Assembly: GCF_000281045.1 (NCBI RefSeq)
Contig: NW_008246070.1
Coordinates: 275,203-333,287 of the forward strand
Source of the DNA: Saprolegnia diclina VS20
Lineage: Eukaryota; Oomycota; Saprolegniomycetes; Saprolegniales; Saprolegniaceae
Direction of reading: 5' to 3'
DNA length: 58,085 bases
Below, piece by piece: positions 54,801 to 58,085 of the stretch. How positions within the stretch are numbered: position 1 is the first letter of the stretch; each line of letters opens with the position of its first letter. A program made the position numbers and the translations under genes. The notes beneath the pieces were generated by a model, which was given only the letters and a program-made list of their open reading frames with translations, was not told the DNA's origin and made no database searches.

Positions 54801-56565
54801 GCTCGGGTCGGCGTACGGCTCGACCGTGCGCGAGCGCAACGAGATGCAAAAGCAAAGCCAGCAGCTGCTCAAGCGCGGCATGGAGATCGCAGAGACCAAG
54901 AGCTTCAAGAAAGCACTCGAGTACCTCATCGCCATGGGCCTCATCAAGGAGACGCCGCGCGACATTACGTCGTTTCTGCGCATCTACCACACGTTTTTTG
55001 ACGAGAGCGACATTGGCGACTACCTCGGCGAAGGCGACGAAGAGTTCAAGCTGCACGTGCGCCTGACGTATGCGCGCGCCATCTCGTTCACGGGCATGAC
55101 GCTCGTCGAGGCGCTCCGACACTACCTCACGAACGGCGGCTTCAAGCTCCCGGGCGAAGCGCAGAAGATCGCGCGCATGGTCGAAGCGTTCGCGCAGTGC
55201 TACTACGACGACACACACGGCGCGTCCTTTGGGAGCTCGGATACGATCATGATCCTCGCCTACTCGATCATTATGCTCAACACGGACCTCCACAACCCCC
55301 AAGTCAAGAAGAACAAGATGTCCAAGGACCAGTTTGTCAAGAACAACCGCGGGATTGACAACGGGAACGACGTGCCCAAAGCGCTTCTCGAAGACATTTA
55401 CGACGACATTCAAAGCACGCCGATCCAGCTCAAAGGACTCGCGTACACGATGGCCAAGCGCGATAGCAGTCGCAACGCTGACGCCGAAGTCGACAAGTTC
55501 CACGTGACGCTCTCGAAATCTGTGACGCAGTCGGAAGACCTCACAAAGGACCTCGCGTTCTCCAAGTACACGTTCCACTTTTTTGGTGTCGACGCGAGCA
55601 TTAGCCCCGACTTGGTCAAGATCTTGTTCGAGCGCGTCTGGTTTCACTTTTTGGCGCTTTCGACGACGATTCTGAGCAACCACCAAGCGGACGTGGCGAT
55701 CGTGCTCCAGTGCCTCGATCTGCTGCGCTACTGCATCTCGACGAGCCTCTTTCTCGAGATGCCCACGGAGCGCCAAGCGTTCTCCAACCAACTCACGAAG
55801 ATCAAGACGTCGGCGTTCGTCAAGGAACCGAGCAGTGCGGCCGCGCCGCTCTCGCCATCGCATGCGAGTGGCGACGGCGAGCCCGACTGGCTCACGACGA
55901 TCGAGAAGAACGCGGCGACGGCCGACCCGTGGACGGTCATTGGCGACATTCACGTGTACGTCAACAAGCTCAAAGAGTCGATCGAGAAGCGCAAGACGGT
56001 CGAGACGCTGACGTCGGTCGTGAAGCGCATCAACCACAGCCAAGCGTATCTGCACGACACGACGCACTTTGTGCGCGAAGGCGATTTGACCAAGCGCTGC
56101 CGCACTGGCCGCAACCGTCTCTACCGCTTCTTCCTCTTCAACGACCAGCTCCTGTACGCCGACAAGTCGAGCATTTCGGGCAACTGGAATGCGCACCAGT
56201 CGCTGCGCCTGCGCCTCACGCGGCTCGCCGACATCCCCGACAGCCTCCTCCTCCGCCACGCGTTTCAGATTCTCAACCCGGTCAAGACCTTTACGGTCCT
56301 CGCCGAGAGCGCGGCGGCCAAGGCCGAGTGGATGTGGGCCATCGAAGAAGCCATTGGCGAGGCCAACAAGAAGACGAACCGTATCGCGCGCCGCCTCACG
56401 CACCACCACGGCAAGAAGCGCGAGCACAACAACTTGATTGCAGAGGCGGCCAAGGCGGCGACGCCCGACGCCGAGTTGCCACTTGCCGCTGTCGACGTCA
56501 AGGGTGGTAGCACCGAGAGCGTCGAGACGGCGCACCAGCTCTGGCTCTTCCAAGTCCAAGTGTAG
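51883..56565 (+). CDS. Arf-GEF with N-terminal MABP-like domain, Sec7 and PH
   Basis: Ten exons (51883-52371, 52414-52632, 52682-52788, 52841-52928, 52972-53059, 53103-53452, 53492-53788, 53833-53907, 53952-54524, 54571-56565) give 1426 aa with every junction in frame. Residues ~145-275 look like an MABP beta-prism (DFNRGRRGQFVYLCLKR, LYLCYKRS, GYMKIDKSLTGQ), the domain of MVB12 and some DENN proteins. Residues ~440-760 resemble the HUS part of large Arf-GEFs (IEIFLNFDMD near 715). Sec7 spans ~850-1045, with the glutamic finger in LPGEAQKIAR near 958 and MLNTDLHNPQVKKNKMSKDQF. A PH domain lies at ~1258-1360 (HFVREGDLTKR onward to AEWMWAIEEA). It should exchange GDP for GTP on Arf at endosomal or Golgi membranes. 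A split into two genes is unlikely because the open chain never breaks. Confidence 0.88.
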
Positions 56566-56633
56566 GCTCCACTCCATACATAGCTGCATTCATTGCGTGT
56601 CACATATTCGAGTCGCATCGCACCTCGGGAAGG

Positions 56634-57476
56634 CTACATGCGACGGTGGTCCAGGGCCGGCAGCTTTGCGCGCGTGCTATGGATCACGTCTAGGTCGACG
56701 TCGCCGAGCACAAAGCCTTCGCCTTCGCGCAGCTCGGAGATGACTTGTCCCCACGGATCGATGAGCATCGACTGCCCCCACGTGCGCCGACCGTTCTCGT
56801 GGACTCCGCCTTGGGCGGACGCGAGCACGTAGCATTGGTTCTCGATCGCACGCGCCCGGAGGAGGATCTCCCAGTGCGCTTCGCCCGTCACATGCGTAAA
56901 GGCTGCGGGCACGACCGCTAGGGCAAGCGGTCCCATGGCGCGGTAAAACTCGGGGAAGCGCAGGTCATAGCAGACTGAGAGGCCGACGCGACCACACGGG
57001 AGGTCCACGACAGGGACCTGCGTCGTGGGACCAGCGACGATCGTGCGCGCCTCGTCAAAGGCCGCTTGGTTGCCGCCAGGCGTGAAGCCAAAGAGATGCA
57101 CCTTGTCGTAGCGGCCAACGACGTCGCCGCTTGGGCTGTACACGAGCATCGTGTTGAGCACCTTGGTGGCGTCGCTCGGACACTCGAGCGGAATCGTGCC
57201 GCCGATGAGCCAGATCTGGTGCTGCTGCGCGAGCTCACGCATGCAGTGCTGCATGGGCTGCTTGGTCGCGACCGGCGACGCCGTCAGCGCCTCGCGCAGG
57301 CCGACCTTGTCCGTCTCGTGGCGACCGAGGATGCCCCAGTACTCGGGCAGCACGACGATGGACGCACCCGCAGCCGCGGCTTCGCCCACAATGCGGCGGA
57401 CAGCGGCCATGTTGGGCGGCAGCGTCGCGCGCGAGACGAGCTGGACCGCAGCGACCGCCACCTTCGTCGCTGCCAT
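56634..57476 (-). CDS. NIT1: NIT1-type carbon-nitrogen hydrolase (deaminated glutathione amidase)
   Basis: Intronless, 280 aa. The nitrilase-superfamily catalytic triad is visible: Glu in VVLPEYW, Lys in RYDKVHLFGF and Cys in LSVCYDLRFPEFYR. The ending RAIENQCYVLASAQGG, then WGQSMLIDPWG, is typical of the Nit1/Nit2 branch. DKVHLFGFTPGG and the FPEFYR block favour NIT1, which removes the amide of deaminated glutathione as metabolite repair; omega-amidase (NIT2) is the alternative. The ATG at 57476 (MAATKVAVAAVQ) starts right at the first beta strand. No targeting signal. It is tail-to-tail with the Arf-GEF, 68 bp apart. Two ATTGGCT-type elements lie 60-100 bp upstream. Confidence 0.9.
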   Translation of the reverse strand: MAATKVAVAAVQLVSRATLPPNMAAVRRIVGEAAAAGASIVVLPEYWGILGRHETDKVGLREALTASPVATKQPMQHCMRELAQQHQIWLIGGTIPLECPSDATKVLNTMLVYSPSGDVVGRYDKVHLFGFTPGGNQAAFDEARTIVAGPTTQVPVVDLPCGRVGLSVCYDLRFPEFYRAMGPLALAVVPAAFTHVTGEAHWEILLRARAIENQCYVLASAQGGVHENGRRTWGQSMLIDPWGQVISELREGEGFVLGDVDLDVIHSTRAKLPALDHRRM

Positions 57477-57779
57477 CGTTGACGTCACGTGGATAAGATA
57501 TTCCCTCCCAGGCGGTACCAGCAATAGAGCACGGGCATTGGCTATAATTTGCTCTTCGAGCTCTGGTATTGGCTGATTTTCAGCGCGCAGTCACGAAGTC
57601 GGTCGCAGGTCGACATTAGTCGGTCGCTAGTCGGTTGTCATGACGTTGTTGCGAGGAAGTTTGAAGATTGTCGCGAGAAAGTTGCTAGTTCCTTTCGTAG
57701 TTTCTTCTATTACCATGACAACGATTCACACCTATCTAACCAACTAAACGACTAACTATTGACTACCTATCTGTCGACT
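57477..57779. promoter_or_regulatory. NIT1 upstream region / 3' flank of the edge gene
   Basis: 303 bp with ATTGGCTATAATTT at 57537-57550 and TATTGGCTGATTTT near 57568. A short GTCGGTCGC repeat cluster sits at 57600-57640. No gene recognised. Confidence 0.45.
57537..57550. promoter_or_regulatory. ATTGGCTATAA element upstream of NIT1
   Basis: 61 bp from the NIT1 start; a second ATTGGCTG copy lies about 20 bp farther up. Confidence 0.4.
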
Positions 57780-58085
57780 CTAACGCTTCTTTTTCCTAAA
57801 TACACCACCTAACCCGCGTGTCGCCTCGAGGTCGCGGATGCGCCGGTCGCGCTGCAGCATCATGGCCGCATACTCCTGGCTTCGCACCCGGACCTCGTGC
57901 TCGTGTCTCGTTTCAAGGACGCTGGTGGCCACCGCGTGGGCTTGAACGTCGGCTTGGCGGTTCGCGTTGGCGGTGTCGAGAGCGATCTGCAGCGTCCGGA
58001 TCTGGTCTTGCAGCTTGCGCTGCTGGACGTCGCGGATGATCAGCTGCGATATTCTTGCTGCGTGCGCTCTTGCACGCCAGACGTC
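57780..58085 (-). CDS. C-terminal part of a coiled-coil protein (partial, runs off the window)
   Basis: Minus-strand frame open from the window edge to a TAG at 57780 (101 residues seen). The sequence is a heptad-like helix rich in Gln, Arg and Glu (QQRKLQDQIRTLQIALDTAN, then HEHEVRVRSQEYAAMMLQRDRRIRDLEATRG) ending in a basic tail (GGVFRKKKR). I do not recognise the family. Near 58040-58045 the most coil-like reading shifts frame: VQERTQQEYR in the next frame, then QLIIRDVQQ in this one. So there is either an intron acceptor (GCAG at 58044) or a one-base indel near the edge. Confidence 0.6.
   Translation of the reverse strand, partial: DVWRARAHAARISQLIIRDVQQRKLQDQIRTLQIALDTANANRQADVQAHAVATSVLETRHEHEVRVRSQEYAAMMLQRDRRIRDLEATRGLGGVFRKKKR

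Noticed and set aside
1-58085. CRISPR array, insertion sequences, bacterial operon structure
   Set aside because: No regularly spaced direct repeats, no transposase frame and no ribosome-binding sites; spliceosomal introns throughout show a eukaryotic nuclear genome.

Overview
The window is a compact eukaryotic nuclear segment. It is most likely from an oomycete of the Saprolegniales (Saprolegnia/Achlya/Aphanomyces group); this is inferred from gene content and architecture, not from a database search. Supporting signs are about 30 protein genes in 58 kb, mostly GC-rich coding sequence, roughly 89 introns that I could place at only 36-60 bp (mostly GTACGY donors and TAG acceptors), an EF-hand NADPH oxidase, membrane-anchored GH5 cellulases, an elicitin-like Cys pattern, and a 7-dehydrocholesterol reductase. 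Every exon chain given below closes in frame. No rRNA, tRNA, CRISPR array or clear transposon was found.

Layout. 0-10.4 kb: membrane-tethered histidine acid phosphatase, LMBD1-type membrane protein, nucleotide-sugar transporter, ARG1-like J-protein, kinesin with a C-terminal SAM-like domain, METTL9 histidine methyltransferase. 10.8-20.1 kb: complete xanthine dehydrogenase, EF-hand NADPH oxidase, divergent protein kinase. 20.6-29.6 kb: a small unknown gene, then four GH5 cellulase paralogues. Two of these lie on a near-identical ~1.53 kb inverted repeat (21340-22876 and 26077-27607). 29.6-35.2 kb: a gene encoding two complete cathepsin X-like domains in one chain, a MIC19-like CHCH protein, DHCR7. 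35.9-42.5 kb: MINPP-type phytase, class III CoA-transferase, disordered protein, secreted protein with two elicitin-like six-Cys modules, methylglutaconyl-CoA hydratase. 42.9-49.3 kb: LRR protein (XRRA1-like), small unknown gene, UTP18, cullin-1. 50.1-58.1 kb: bZIP factor, a MABP-Sec7-PH Arf-GEF, NIT1-type amidase, and the 3' end of a coiled-coil gene cut by the window edge.

Neighbours are mostly unrelated housekeeping genes, with convergent 3' gaps of 50-150 bp and several divergent promoter regions. The exception is the GH5 cluster, a coherent family expanded by duplication, inversion and apparently gene conversion. Short upstream regions repeatedly carry a TATCCGG(A) motif or an ATTGGCTA (inverted CCAAT-type) motif, which are the best regulatory candidates seen. 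The most unusual items are the GH5 inverted duplication and its boundary motif, the dual cathepsin, the MABP-Sec7-PH fusion, the SAM-tailed kinesin and the two-module elicitin-like protein.
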